A DNA stretch of 64,000 nt, taken from positions 11,704,001 through 11,768,000 of the forward strand of contig NC_134152.1 of the NCBI RefSeq assembly GCF_033958435.1, written 5' to 3'. The stretch comes from Carettochelys insculpta (lineage: Eukaryota; Chordata; Testudines; Carettochelyidae). The position numbers and the translations under genes were made by a program. Below the pieces are notes generated by a model. It was given only the letters and a program-made list of their open reading frames with translations, was not told the DNA's origin and made no database searches. Shown in pieces: positions 44,831 to 56,879 of this stretch (its first letter is position 1; each line of letters opens with the position of its first letter).

Positions 44831-45111
44831 TTCAGACTATGGCAATAGAGGCCAGATATATAAATAAATATGTGGTGTGCTGCAGAATACTTTTTCCCCA
44901 ACCGCAAATTTCAAAAGCCTGTAAGAATTGCTTATCACTTGGCCACACAGAAACCATTAATCCATTTAATGCAACCATGCCACATGTTGGGTACAATGGC
45001 TCCCTGTGAAATGGAACTCAAAATTTGCACATAGATAAGGGACTGTTCCCAAGCCTCTGACCTGATGTACAAGCCAGGATTTCACCCAGCGACTGCTGCC
45101 AAACCCAATGA
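44831..45111. other. No gene recognised
   Basis: No recognised content. Confidence 0.3.
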
Positions 45112-45917
45112 CAGGATTGGGCCAAAAGAAATCTGATGCGGTTCAACAATGAGAAGTGTAGAGTCCTGCATTTGGGATGGAAGAATCCCAAGCATTGCTA
45201 CAGGCTGGGGACCGACTGGCTAAGCAGCAGTACAGTGGCAAGTGATCTAGGGGTTATGGTGGATGAAAGGCTGGATATGAGTAAGCAGTGTGCCCTTGTA
45301 CCCAAGAAGGCTAATGGCACATTGGGGTGCATTAGGAGGAGTATTTCGAGCAGATCTAGAGAGGTTGTTGTCCCCATCTATTCAGCACTGGTGAGGCCAC
45401 ATCCAGAATAGTGTCCAGTTTTGGGACCCCAGTATAAAAAGGATGTGGATGTGCTAGAGCACGTTCAGCAGAGGGCAACAAAAATGATTCAGGGGCTGGA
45501 GCACATGACCAATGAGGATAGGCTGAGGGATTTGGGCTTGTTTAGTTTACAGAAGAGAAGACAGAGGGGCTATTTAATAGCAGCCTTCAAATTCCTGAAA
45601 GGGAACTCTAAAAAGGATGGAGAAAACTGTTCTCAGTGGTGTCAGATGGCAGAACAAGGAGCAATGGTCTGAAGTTACAGAAGGAGAGGAGTAGGTTGGA
45701 TATGAGGAAAAACTCCTTCACCAGGAGGGAGGTGAAGCACTGGAATGTGTTGCCTAGAGAGGTGGTGGATTCTCAATCCCTAGAGGTTTTTAAGTCTTGG
45801 CTTGACAAGGTCCTGGGTGGGATGATTTAGGTGGGGTTGATCCTGCTTGAAGCAGGGGGCTGGAGTAGATGATCTCCTCCGGTCCCTTCCAGCCCTAGGA
45901 TTCTATGATTCTATACA
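45112..45917 (+). mobile_element. CR1 LINE, 3' part
   Basis: From just past the RT active site ([29 protein letters not shown]) through [16 protein letters not shown] to the complete 3' UTR and tail 'ccctaggattctatgattctat'. It is 5' truncated with two or three frameshifts, and is one of the youngest-looking CR1 pieces here. Confidence 0.93.
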
Positions 45918-46639
45918 GCTGGTTTGATAACAGCATCTTTAAAACCAAACCAAACAAAATAAGCAGGCAGCTCCAACCATGCGTTAAAGAATTCATATGA
46001 AAGAGAATTAATCACACCCCTGGATCATTCATTTCAGGGAATAATTCTAATTACTGTGAAAAATGTGCACCTTTAATTAACCCTTTTAAAAGGGCTGATA
46101 CTTTGACACAGCATTTGCTGAGAAGGGAAATTTTCTGTTCCAGTGACACACAAGACTTTCTTCTAGGTCTGGACAACCAACAGCTCAGTGGATTTTTTTA
46201 AAAGTAACACTCTGGGGAGGTTTTGCTTTAGTTGTCACAAAAATGCCATTTATTCCTCTCTCCCTTTTATCCTTTAAGCAAATAATGTAAGAGGTGATTT
46301 CAGAGACAGTCCTGACGTAACAATTGAGTAGCTCTACAGACACAGCTTTGCTCCATGGAGTTTCTGATAAGAACTCTAGGGCTTCCTGTAATCTATGCAC
46401 ATTCTAAAGAAACCCAGTAATTACCAGGAAGGGAGTGTATTTCTCTTTTAGAAGTTAGACGTTGGAATGTACATACCTGGCTGTGACTCATTTGATGAGT
46501 GAGATTTGGATTCAATACAGAATTAATAAATAGAAATAACTCTATTATAAAAATGATGAGAGTTGCCCATCCACAATGCTTTGCATGCTTTCACTGATAA
46601 AGTCTGAGATCATGCCTATAAGGTGTTTTTATCTGACAG
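45918..46639. other. No gene recognised
   Basis: A/T-rich sequence upstream of the LITAF-domain gene. A 5' untranslated exon of that gene could lie here but cannot be identified. Confidence 0.3.
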
Positions 46640-46770
46640 CTGGCGAAAGAGAGGCAGAGAGATTAGGTAGCTTTGCCAAGGCTCCAGGGTTATTTATGTC
46701 AGGATGGGGATTAAAACTCAGGCATTTGCAGTGTGTAGCCCTGTGTGCTGAACACGCAACCTCCCCTGTT
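46640..46770 (-). mobile_element. MIR-like SINE
   Basis: On the + strand, 'gagaggcagagagattaggtagctttgccaagg...ggattaaaactcaggcatttgcag' is the reverse complement of a MIR core ('..cctt.gcaaag.tacctaatctctctgcctc'). Confidence 0.6.
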
Positions 46771-47021
46771 TCGTCACCATCCAGGTTCCAAAATCCTTTT
46801 AAATTAAGTGTGTGTATTTCCTCTTCCTCCACATTAAATATAAACTGAGTTTAGTGAAGATTGTTATATAAAGATGCCATCAGCTTAAGGGTTCTCTAGT
46901 TTGCAGGTTCAAAGACCCAGGTCTGGTTGTTTATGGAAAGTCCTTAACAGAGCTCAGGGGGCTGGTTGTAACTTGGGGTTCAATTTTCCTTCATGCCACT
47001 GTTTGCAGGTGAACCGGAGAG

Positions 47022-47097
47022 ATGGCGTGTGAGAAGAGAGATGATACCACTCCAATTGCTCTAGTTGAAGCTAACTCAGCACCCTATGCACTGAACG
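47022..47097 (+). CDS. LITAF-domain protein, coding exon 1
   Basis: MACEKRDDTTPIALVEANS... (25 codons plus one base). The ATG lies 13 bp after a splice acceptor (exon probably starts at 47009); the donor is GTAGGT at 47098. Confidence 0.88.
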
Positions 47098-50000
47098 GTA
47101 GGTGGGTTCTGTTGTGGAAGTTTCAGAAAGTGCTCTTGGTGGCTAATGTTGTATGTGCTAATGGACAACTCCCAATATGGTGTTAGGAGGTGCCCATGCC
47201 CATTAAATTAAATCCAGGCTCTTCTTCAGGTTGTAACATGTTGTGTCACTTGACTGACATTTTCTTGACCTCTCCTGCTGCCCAGAGTCCCCCTTTCTGT
47301 ATTAGCATAGCTGGCGCTGGATTGTATTGCTGGGGATAAGTCACCCGCAGTGGTGTCTCTGAGCAGGCATGCGCCTTAGGGGTGCTCGCTTTTCAATGGC
47401 ATGACAGTCAGCAGAGGCCAGCAGCAAAGGGAATGAGGATTAAATGGAGGCCCCCAGCGGCTTCTCCACTGGGTCCTGATTAGACATCTTCCTGACAAAC
47501 TGCACATCCATCGTTAAGATCACAGACATATGGGGTATTCTGTGTCCCACAATGCTCACCCATGGAGTGCACACAAAAAGGAACCCGAACTGGACATCAG
47601 CAGAGGAAGCTGGAAAGCCAGCAATGATTGATCAGATAAACATCAGAGGTCGCCGAGTTAGTCTGTATCTTCAGAAACAACAAGAAGTCTTGTGGCACCT
47701 TATAGACTAACATATTTTGGAGCATCAGCTTTTGTGGGCAAAGCCCCGCTTCATCAGATGCATGAGTGGGGAGAGGGGCGGGTTCCAGACAAGGATTTAA
47801 AGAGGGAGTCTCAGTCAAGGGGAGGGCCAGAGCTGACAAGGTCTATTCTGTCAGGGGGGATGTGGCCCGTTACCAGCAGTTAATGTTGAGCTGTGAATAT
47901 CAAGAGAAAAAACTGCTTCTGTAAAGGTCAGATTGGGACATTAATACCAGACATTACTGTGCAGCGAGTAGCTAGTGCACTGTACAGTCACACCCTGTCT
48001 TGGTGCCTGAGTGTCCTATGCAAGCAAACCCTAAGTCTTCTGCTGAGCTGTAGCTGTACATGGAGGGATGTGGATCAATCAGGTTCAGTTTTGTTCTGAA
48101 GACAGTTTCCTGAAGCTCCCGCCTACCATCTTGTTCCCTTTGTACCTGAAGGGTGCTTTACACGCTCCTCCGATACCTCCTGCTTAACAACAAACCCAAA
48201 GCACCTTTAGGTCACTTCCATATTCTTATATGGCGCTACCAGCGCAGCCACTACTGACTTCAGAATCTGTAGCCCCTGCAAGCTCTTTCCACAGCTCCAT
48301 GCCAGGCACTGGATCCCACACAAGGCTATGGAAGATTCCATCAGAAGGCCAGAGGGCACAGAAAAAACATGAAGGCTCAATCTCCTGTCTTGACGCCGGG
48401 GAAGGAGCCCACCACACAGTCAGCCTGGTCAGAAGAAAATGTGAAGCTCTGGACACCTTTGCATTCCCCACCCTGAACTGTGCTGGCTACTTCTGAACTG
48501 CAGCCCAGGGTCTAACCTGTGGTCATGCATCCATGTGCTGATATTGTTTGCCAGCACTGGGCTTTTTTCTCTCCTCCATCCTCTGGCCAGCTCTGTTGTT
48601 GGGCAGTCGGATGGGGCTAGTTCCAGGAAGGCTGACACTTATTGGCCAGAGTAGGACCTCATTTCCTGAGCAGGCCCAATGGACCCCCAAAGGTGCAGAG
48701 AGCCCTGAGGTACAGACAGACTGTGCCTCTGATCCACATGCCTTCCCTGGGAGAAGCAATGGAAATAAGTAGTAACAAGGGCAGTAACCAGCCTTTGTTG
48801 CACTCATGATAGAATGAGGACCTGAATCATCAGTTTACCTGAGCCAGCACGCCTACCGCAGAGGGGCCAAGTACAGAGGTCAGACTAAATCCTCCCAGTG
48901 GTCCCTTCTGGCCTTACAATCCATTAATCAAACTGGCTGTGTGTGTCTTCCACAGGTCTCAGTGGTTCCATGGCCTGTACTACATCTAGCGCTAACACGA
49001 CTCTTGTGAGCCACAGCGTAGCAATGCCTTTCCAAGCCACTCCTGTCCAAGACTTCAACTGGGCGTTTTGGGGGCAGTGGCTTGCGCACTGTTATATGGG
49101 TTTTTCTTTTCTCCTTTCAGAGAACTCTTGTTGCCCTTCTGCCCCACCTTATTCATGCCAGACACCACCTACTCCTGTTGGTAAGTACCAGGAATGTTTG
49201 TTTCTGAAAGGTGCTCAGAGCCCCAGCATACAGCACTCTGCTTCAGAACAAGAGCTGCAGGTGTTGCAGTGGGAGCAGGGTACTTGCACCCAGATATCCT
49301 CCTAGACCCAAGTCCTATTTATAAAAATTACGGAGAAACCGTCAGTGCTTCTGTCCCCATCACTCCTTCTCCACACAAGCCACTCCCACGAGCACTCCAA
49401 ACTCTGATCAGGCAGAGAGTCATAGTCATGCCCCATTTGGGGAAAAACGGAAGATGCAGCCTGACTTCCAAACCTTCTCTGGGGGTGTGCATTGGCCCCT
49501 GATTAATGAATCGATTGATAACATTACTGGCAGAATGTCTTTATCTCTAAGACCATGATAATATTCTCTCTCTCAGCAGGTCAGTTTAGGACATTGCCTT
49601 AATTAAAGAGCACATGAGCAGTTATAGTAAGAACAATTTTATTTTAAAATCCAGGATGCAAACCCGCATGCCCTGAAGCACAAGCCAGCCACTCATTAAT
49701 GAGTGGAAGGAAGGCACACTCGCTGGAAAGCTTATTCTTTGAGCAATCCAAAGGCTTATGTTGCACTCTTGCTAGTTTGAACCTTAGCACTCTCCTGTAG
49801 GAGATAGCATCCTGGACAGGAGAGATCACCAGTGTGATTGGGTAGGGAGCTTTCATTGTATGGCTAAAGCAGTCAATATTTGTACAGTAAACTGTCTAAA
49901 TCACACGTTAGAAACACACCATGTGAGACACTCAGCAGGCTTGGGAGAGGAACTTTTTAGATGTAGCGTTCTAGTGCAAATACTCATGATTACCAATTTG

Positions 50001-52402
50001 GTGTCATATTAATTAATATTCTGCAGAAATTGCTGACAAACTACTTTGCAGACATGATTGCTTGCAAACGTCGCCTTGTAACTTTTCACAGAAAAACAGA
50101 ACTGGAGACCAGAGGATATGTTCGGAAACTTGAATGAATACTTTCAAACAATTTTTTCCACAGTTCTGCAAGCCTGGGCAGGAAGACACTTATCAAACCC
50201 AGCCTAGGTTGGCAATGCTGCTACAGTACACAAACAAGCATGGTGGTGGGCAGCAGCCCGGTTAGTCAGAACTTGCTGGTTTCCCTGAAAAGTGCAATGA
50301 GTGTTTTTTCCACATTCCCAGGGATTCACATCCCTTTTCATGTCACACCGAACAAGAAGATGCCAAGCAAACTTCAGTACATTTGAAGTCAACGTAGGTT
50401 AACTCTTTGGTGTTTAGAACAGAGCAGCTGAATGATGGTCTTATTTATACTGATTATCCAGCTATAGAAATGAAGGTGGTGGTGGGGAAATAGTAAGGAA
50501 AGAAACCATAAAATCCAAGGGCTGGAAGGGACCTCAGGAGGTCATTGAGTTCAGCCCCCTGCCCAAAGCAGGATCAACCCCAACTAAATCATCCCAGCCA
50601 GGATCATGTCAAGCCAGGACTTAAAAACCTCTAGGGATGGAGATTCCACCACACCTCCAGGTAATGTATTCCAGTGCTTCACCACCCTCCCGGAGAAATA
50701 GTTTTTCCTAGTATCCCACCTACACCTCCCACTCTGTAACTTTAAACCATTGCTCCTTGTTCTGCCATGTATCACTACTGAGAACAACCCCTCTCCATCC
50801 TCTTCAGAGCCCTCCTTCAGGAAGTTGAAGGCTGCAATCAAATTGCCCCTCACTCTTCTCTTCTGGAAACTAAATAAGCCCGCGTCGCTCAGCCTCTCCT
50901 CATAGGTCCTGTGCTCCATCCCCCTAGTAATTTTTGTTGCCCTCTGCTGGACCTGCTCCAGTGCATTCACATCCTTTCTACTTTGAGGGCCTCAGAACTG
51001 GATGCAATACTTCAGATGTGGCCTCACCAGTGCGGAATAGAGGGCAACAACAACTTCTCTAGATCTGCTGAAAATGCTCCTCCTAATGCACCCCAATATG
51101 CCACTAGCCTTCTTGGCTACAAGGGAACATACCCAGCCTCTTATCCACTGTAATCCCCAGGTCCTTTTCTGCTGTACTGCTACTTTGCCAGTTGGTCCCC
51201 AGCCTGTATGCATGGGATTCTTCCATCCCAAGTGCAGGACTCTGCACTTGTTTGTTGAATCACCAAATAACTTTTGGCCCAATCCTCCAATTTATCTAGG
51301 TCACTCTGGACCCTGTCAGCGAAACATAATGGGTATACTTCTGATTTGCATTTTATTTCTTCTCATTTATTCCTAGAAACAGTCTGTGTGGTGTCTCAGC
51401 CTCCAGTCATTGTAACGGGGCTCTTTATGGACAAGCCAACAGCAACAATATGTCCAAGCTGTCGCCAACCCATTACCACAGAGACTGTCCACAAGCCGGG
51501 TAAACTGACTTTCCTCCTGTGCAGTGCCATGTGTTGTTTTGGGTGAGCACTGAGTTTATTTTGGAGATTCTTTGTAGGACCAGCTTTAAATGGTTAATTC
51601 CACCTCAAATATTGTTATACCAGAGGCTAAGGGCTGCATAGCTATGTCCCTCCCTTCCCCAGTGACCAAAACAATACCAGTGCAGTCCCACATACACTGT
51701 GTGAGTGTATTTGCCATGCACTCAGTGTGGTCATGTGGGATGCAAGTCAGAGCTGATTTAAATTATGCCAATGCCCCCTTAGTCAGTTAAACAGACAGAG
51801 CTCATACAGCCCTGTCCACCTTTCTGAACCACGTCAGAGCTCGCCGTGTTCTCATGCAGTTCCCGGAACAGTAGGGTCTCCTGTGGGTATCTAAGCAGGG
51901 CCATGTAATCTCTACTCCAACAATAAGCACTGCACCCGCTTTCAGCCTCTTTTGTGATGAGCTGTTTCCATTGCCAGAGACCAGGCCGGCCTGAGCCATT
52001 CCAGCTAGATTATCTGCTGGTGCGATGCTTCAAAACCACCTTCTCCCAGGAGCGTGCCTCAATGTAACTCTTGAATATTGTCTCTGCAAAGTGTTTTATG
52101 TCCATACCACTGGGACAAAAATCGTCTTTGTACCGACAGAAGAGCCAGGGTAGAAGTGCATGATGAAGTTATCAAAACGGAAACACTCATGCTGAAAGCA
52201 GAGTGAATCGAAGCTGGCAGCAGGGTGAGAAGTCAGCCCTAACATGCTGGTTAACATCTCTGTATACATTTCTTATGTCCCATTCTGCTCCAGGTGCAAT
52301 TTCGGCTGCTGCTTCGTCCCTTTCTTCATGAAAAGGTTCAAGGATGTAGAGCATTACTGCCCAAGCTGCCGTTTTCATATCTACCGATACAATAGGCTAT
52401 AG
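47022..52402 (+). CDS. LITAF-domain protein, four coding exons
   Basis: Joining 47022-47097, 49121-49180, 51377-51542 and 52294-52402 gives 411 bp and 136 residues, all junctions in frame and all introns GT-AG. The C-terminal half is a LITAF domain: CPSC (71-74, ATICPSCRQPITTET), a hydrophobic membrane-inserting stretch (about 89-112, LTFLLCSAMCCFGC then CCFVPFFMKR) and a second CPSC (123-126, in VEHYCPSCRFHIYRYNRL). The two CxxC pairs bind one zinc while the middle segment sits on the cytosolic face of late endosome or lysosome membranes. The N-terminal region contains PSAP (31-34), the P(S/T)AP motif through which LITAF recruits TSG101/ESCRT. A clear PPxY is absent. Length matches short LITAF paralogues, so orthology to LITAF, LITAFD or CDIP1 is undecided. 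A 'gtttgcag' acceptor at 47001-47008, just before the ATG, implies an upstream untranslated exon. Confidence 0.9.
47655..47930 (-). mobile_element. Penelope pseudo-LTR in intron 1
   Basis: 'aacaagaagtcttgtggcac', 'cagatgcatgagtgggg' and 'gaaaaaactgcttctgtaa' are the family B pseudo-LTR in reverse. Confidence 0.85.
49121..49180 (+). CDS. LITAF-domain protein, coding exon 2
   Basis: A 60-bp phase-1 exon with PSAP and proline-rich sequence (NSCCPSAPPYSCQTPPTPV). The acceptor is preceded by a strong pyrimidine tract 'tttttcttttctcctttcag'; the donor is GTAAGT. The frame is also open upstream into the intron, so an alternative longer exon cannot be ruled out. Confidence 0.85.
50504..51318 (-). 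mobile_element. CR1 LINE in intron 2, antisense
   Basis: Reversed CR1 3' end ('aaatccaagggctggaagggacctcaggagg') through [16 protein letters not shown] and NPMH.. segments to 'caatttatctaggtcactctggaccctgtca'. It is 5' truncated. It lies about 60 bp upstream of coding exon 3. Confidence 0.93.
51377..51542 (+). CDS. LITAF-domain protein, coding exon 3
   Basis: 166 bp from acceptor 'tttattcctag' to donor GTGAGC. It carries the first CxxC knuckle (ICPSC) and most of the hydrophobic segment. Confidence 0.92.
52294..52402 (+). CDS. LITAF-domain protein, coding exon 4
   Basis: 109 bp from acceptor 'ctgctccag' to the TAG stop at 52400-52402. It carries the end of the hydrophobic segment, the second CxxC (HYCPSC) and the C-terminus IYRYNRL. 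Confidence 0.92.
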
Positions 52403-52520
52403 CAGTGTTTTCCAATTTTATTTGGACACAGAACCTTTTTAAACTCGAAAGAATTAAGTGGAACCCCTAAGAACAGTCATGTGGTGATGAAAAAGTAGAC
52501 CACAAATAAGTAAGGATAAT

Positions 52521-52526
52521 AATAAA
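52521..52526 (+). terminator. Possible polyadenylation signal
   Basis: AATAAA 119 bp after the stop codon of the LITAF-domain gene. A second candidate is near 53154. Confidence 0.45.
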
Positions 52527-52689
52527 CAAATGCTAAACAAGGTCATGAGATCAACATTTAGTTTAATTGCACAGGCACTACATTTAGCTGTTTGGAATGG
52601 AGATCCATCAACTACGTGAAACAACTCACCCCTCTGTTACTATTTAAAAACAAAAATCACATTTAATTTAATAGCATGAGTACAGGGAT

Positions 52690-53000
52690 TTAGAGTGGTG
52701 TATCTTCTTCTTGGCAGTCACTCGATAACAAGTAGGATGTCTTCCTGTCACCCTCCTATTTGTGAGTCTGTTGATGGCTGATCAGCCTGATTCTGGAGCC
52801 ACAGGTCTTACCACTGAAGGGGCAGGTGTTGGTAGCTGTCGGAAGGGTGTGGGGCAGTTTTTGACATTCTTTTTTTCTTCTCCTCCACCTCTCCCCCTCT
52901 GTACTGTGGCGGGACCTCTCAAATTGTGCTGCCCCCTCAGGGATTACCATTCTCCACTGGGAACGGTCTTAGGCAAGGTTCTCCCAAGAGTCAACACCGA
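52690..53000 (-). mobile_element. 3' end of a LINE ORF with C2H2 finger
   Basis: On the minus strand the frame at 52950-52756 reads ...TNTCPFSGKTCGSRIRLISHQQTHK. This matches the C-terminal zinc-finger signature (C..CG..C.SRIGL.SH...H) found at the end of many vertebrate non-LTR retrotransposon polyproteins. The second cysteine of the first pair appears as serine here. Only the tail is present. Confidence 0.55.
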
Positions 53001-55985
53001 TGCTGCACTTTTTCCACATATGGTATATAACAGGTGCTTGCACCACTGACTGTGCATACAGCGCTGAGTAGTGACACCATCGTCCCTACTCTTGGACTAA
53101 GCTGGCATTACACAGAGACACTTATGGTGGCAAACACAAATGACAATTGTTTTAATAAAATTCATAAATGCGTAAATATTAATTACATGATTTTTAAAAA
53201 TTGTAAGATGTTACTGTAAGGGATTTTCTCGTGGAACCCTTATTTTTACTTCATGGAACTCTGGGGCTCCACATAGCACCATTTGCTATAGAAAGCAAAG
53301 TCAAGCCAGTGAGATTTTCAAGGCCAATTCACTTTGTTTTGCTATTGATATAAGAACTCCTAGACTGATTTCCTTCTGTGAAATATGTGACAGCTGGCTG
53401 CAATCCTTGCAATGAATTCCTGAGGTTTGTCAGCATCAGGATATTAGACTGCTGCACTGTATTTTTGCAGACACCTTTAGAAATACTTTCCTGTCGACAT
53501 GCCTTACGAGTTTTATTTCATTGTTTGAATATTGTTGCCTTTAGCTCTGATCTGACCCGTGGGTAATTATTTTGGTGCTACTGTATCTATTTTTAAAGTC
53601 CCAGGTGGAACATGAGTGGGATGTGACTTCTCCCATCACCTCCCATGTGTATGAACCCTCCACTTATTAGAAAGTTTAGAAATATACAGTTTAGATCAGA
53701 GTTTAATTTCTGACCCATCAAGAGCTATTGGCCTCTGTTTTAGTCAGGTCTAAAGTTCAGGTCAACAAGGCTACCACACTCATGGGTGTGAAAAACTCCC
53801 TGTGCTGCATGACACAGTTAAGGTGACCCACTGCAGATGCAGCTAGGTCCAAAGAAGAGGTGGATTCGCTAATCAGACAGCCCCTTACATCGCTGTAGGA
53901 AATGTTGCTATTACAGCAGCACAGCTGCAGCACCACAGCCACTACAGGGCAGTCAGTCTTCTGCTCTAAGCTCTGGAGCAGAAATGTCTTAGAAGTATAC
54001 AACACCCAGCAACAGCAGGCCCCAGTCTGGGCTGGGGATTCTGGGTTGCATTGTACTGTAACTAAATATGTACTACTCGTATGACGGATTACGAAACTGA
54101 GGTTGCCGACCATGTTATTTATGGACAGAAATAAACCTTCTGTTTGTTAACAATTCCAGCAGCATTTCCCTGTCTCTCTTGGTTCTGTGATCTCCATCGT
54201 GTCTTGTAGAGGCCTGGGCAGACTGACACTGCACCTACTACCTCATGTACACAACAGCATCAGCTAAACCAGTAACAGCAAGCAAAGGAGGGGAGGGTGG
54301 GGGAGAAGCGACACCTATAGGCAAGAAAAAGTAATAACTGTCCCTCTAAAAACTTCCTCTCACCACCTCACACTTCCCATTCGGAGCCAGATCTTCCCCT
54401 GGAGGCATCGATTCCCCTCCACTCCCACTGACTGGGTATTAGGTCTTCCTTACCCACTAGAGGTTTGAAAGGTAAAGGAAGAGCCAGCTCAGCACCTCTC
54501 CCTCCATGCTTCCAACAGTCCAGGCAGCAGGTTTAATACCAACACAAAGGAAATGCACCACATAAGCTGAGCTGAACCCCAGCTTGTCCACTGCCCACAC
54601 ACCAAGGTCTGGGATCGGACTCTCCTGTGTCCATGGCCTTGGTTGTCAGTGACTGCTGGCAGCTCACCTCTGGGTGGAATTGATTATGTTGCTTGGTTCT
54701 TCCTTGGGTGTAAATGAACTTTATCTGATTTGTTTCAGTCTTTAGCTGTATTATTTACCCTGCAGGCCCCATCTGTGAAGGGTTATTCTTAAGCCAAAGA
54801 TGTCAAGTTGGAGGAGGGGGAGATTTAATGTTTCAGACGAATAACATTAAAATGTTTATACGCTACCATACCAGGGTCAGCTGCCTGTGAAGCGCCTCCT
54901 GTGCTCCCCCATCGTCCCCTCATCTTCCTCCTTATTCAGGCTAACCAGAAAGTCCACAGACCCTGGCATTGACTAGCAGTGGCCCCAGTAAGGTCCGGCT
55001 TTATCAGACTCTGCCCCAGTCTCCCATGGGGCACGGCCCCTCCTCCCTCTGGCTTCAGGTTTCTAAGGTGAGGACAGCTCTGCCCTCAGACACGCTGGGC
55101 TCCTTTAAACACCCCCTGCTCTCTTCTGGGTGGCCACTCTCAGGCCTGCATCCCTGGAGCGAGCCCCTATGCTCTCTCTCGACAGAAGCTCCCAGTCATT
55201 TTTATCAGCTGTTTTTCTACATGCTCCCTGGCCCCGAATCCCTTCCCTCTGGCTACGGGGCTCTGGCAGGAACCTCTGCATTCTGCAGCAGAATCTGCCA
55301 CAGCTTCCTCTCTTGGTAGGCCCTCCCTTCCTCTCTTCGTAGGCCCTCTTGTGTTAATGAGGCACAGATGAGCTGGAACAGTTCCTCCTCAAAGTGCCAG
55401 TCTGCTCCGACAGCTACAGAAGCGTGACAATTATGAGACAGATGCAGAATGCACCCCTCCAATGGCCCTTTGCTTGTCTTCACAGCAGGGGGTGGGGGTG
55501 TCAAACCCTGTCAGCTACTGGTCACTTAGGAATCACTGTGCATGCAGTATGCAGCGGCTGATCTAAAAAATACCTTTTAGTTACTCAGCATGACTGAGTC
55601 CATCCTACTTAGCTTGAGCCCATGCACAGTGGGGCAGTTTGACTGAGGAACTGAAATAATGCAAGCTGCATCTTTTGTCTTGCACCTGAGCACTATATTG
55701 GATCCAACTGCATAAACAAGGCCAACATGATCTTGTAAATGTTTTGGTCATTCTTAAGTCCTGCAGAGCAGTGACGGTCCCAGATATGCTTTAGCAGAAA
55801 TGTGCAAATGCTGTCTAATAATTATTAGAATTACAGGAGCATTCAGAGGCCCCACAGACATCAGAGCTTGTGCAAGGGGCTGTATACATATACAATAGAA
55901 TAGTTCTCCTCTCAGAAACCTTCTCTTCTAAACACACAAGAGAGAAAAGACAGATTAGTTCCCTCTCATATAGAGGAGAAAGAAA
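53001..55985. other. No gene recognised
   Basis: About 3 kb of host DNA downstream of the LITAF-domain gene. The open frames at 53757-54113 (-) and 54969-55504 have no recognisable domains. Confidence 0.3.
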
Positions 55986-56879
55986 CTGAGGGTTTGTCTT
56001 TACTACCCAGAAGATCCTAGACTCATAGAATCCTAGGGCTGGAAGGGACCTCAGGAGGTCATTGAGTCCAGCTCCCTGCCCAAAGTAGGATCAACCCCAA
56101 CTCAGTCATCCCAGCCAGGACTTTGTCAAGCTGGGACTTAAAACATCTAGACATGGAGATTCTACCACCTCCCTAGGTAATGCATTCCAGTGCTTCACCA
56201 CCCTCCAGATGAAATAGTTTTTTCCTAATATCCAACCTACACCTCCCACTCCAACTTGAGACCATTGCTTCTTGTTCTGCCATCTGTCACCACTGAGAAC
56301 AGCCTCTCTTCATCCACTCTAGAGCACCAGTGCAGGAAGTTGAAGACTGCTGTCAAATCACCTCTCAATCTTTTCTTCAGCAAACTAAATAAGGCTAAAT
56401 CCTTCAGCTTCTCCTTAGGTCATGTGCTTCAGTCCCCTAATAATTTTTGTTGCCCTCTACTGGACCTGTTCCAATGCATCCACACCTCTTCTATACTGGG
56501 GGCCCTGAACTGGACACAATACTCCAGATGCGACCTCACCAGTGCCGAACAGAGGGAAGTAACAACTTCTCTAGATCTGCGGGACATGCTCCTCCTAATG
56601 CACCCAATATCTAATATGACCCAGTCAGGGTCAATCTTCCAGGGTTCAATTTCATGTGCCTAATGGGGATGCATTAAATCGAACTATCTGGGGATGGCAG
56701 TTGACCCTCATACTCACAAGGAGTAAGGGAGGTCAGCTGGAGAGTTTCTCCTGTCAACCTCCCTCTGTGGGGACAGCCAAGTAAGTTGATTGTAGGTAAG
56801 TCAATTCTAGTTACGCGTTTGCCATCACTAGAATTATGTATCTACAATTGACTTTAAGGTCTAGTGTAGTCCTGGCATA
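55986..56879. mobile_element. Harbinger-type MITE split by a CR1
   Basis: Left piece 55986-56015 ('ctgagggtttgtctttactacccagaagatc') and right piece from about 56611 to 56879 ('...gggtcaatcttccagggttcaa' to 'ggtctagtgtagtcctggc') are collinear with the reverse complement of the intact MITE at 24726-25022. Confidence 0.8.
56016..56610 (-). mobile_element. CR1 3' part inserted in a MITE
   Basis: Starts with the reversed tail 'actcatagaatcctagggctggaagggacc' and ends in 'ctcctaatgcacccaatat'. 5' truncated. Confidence 0.92.
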
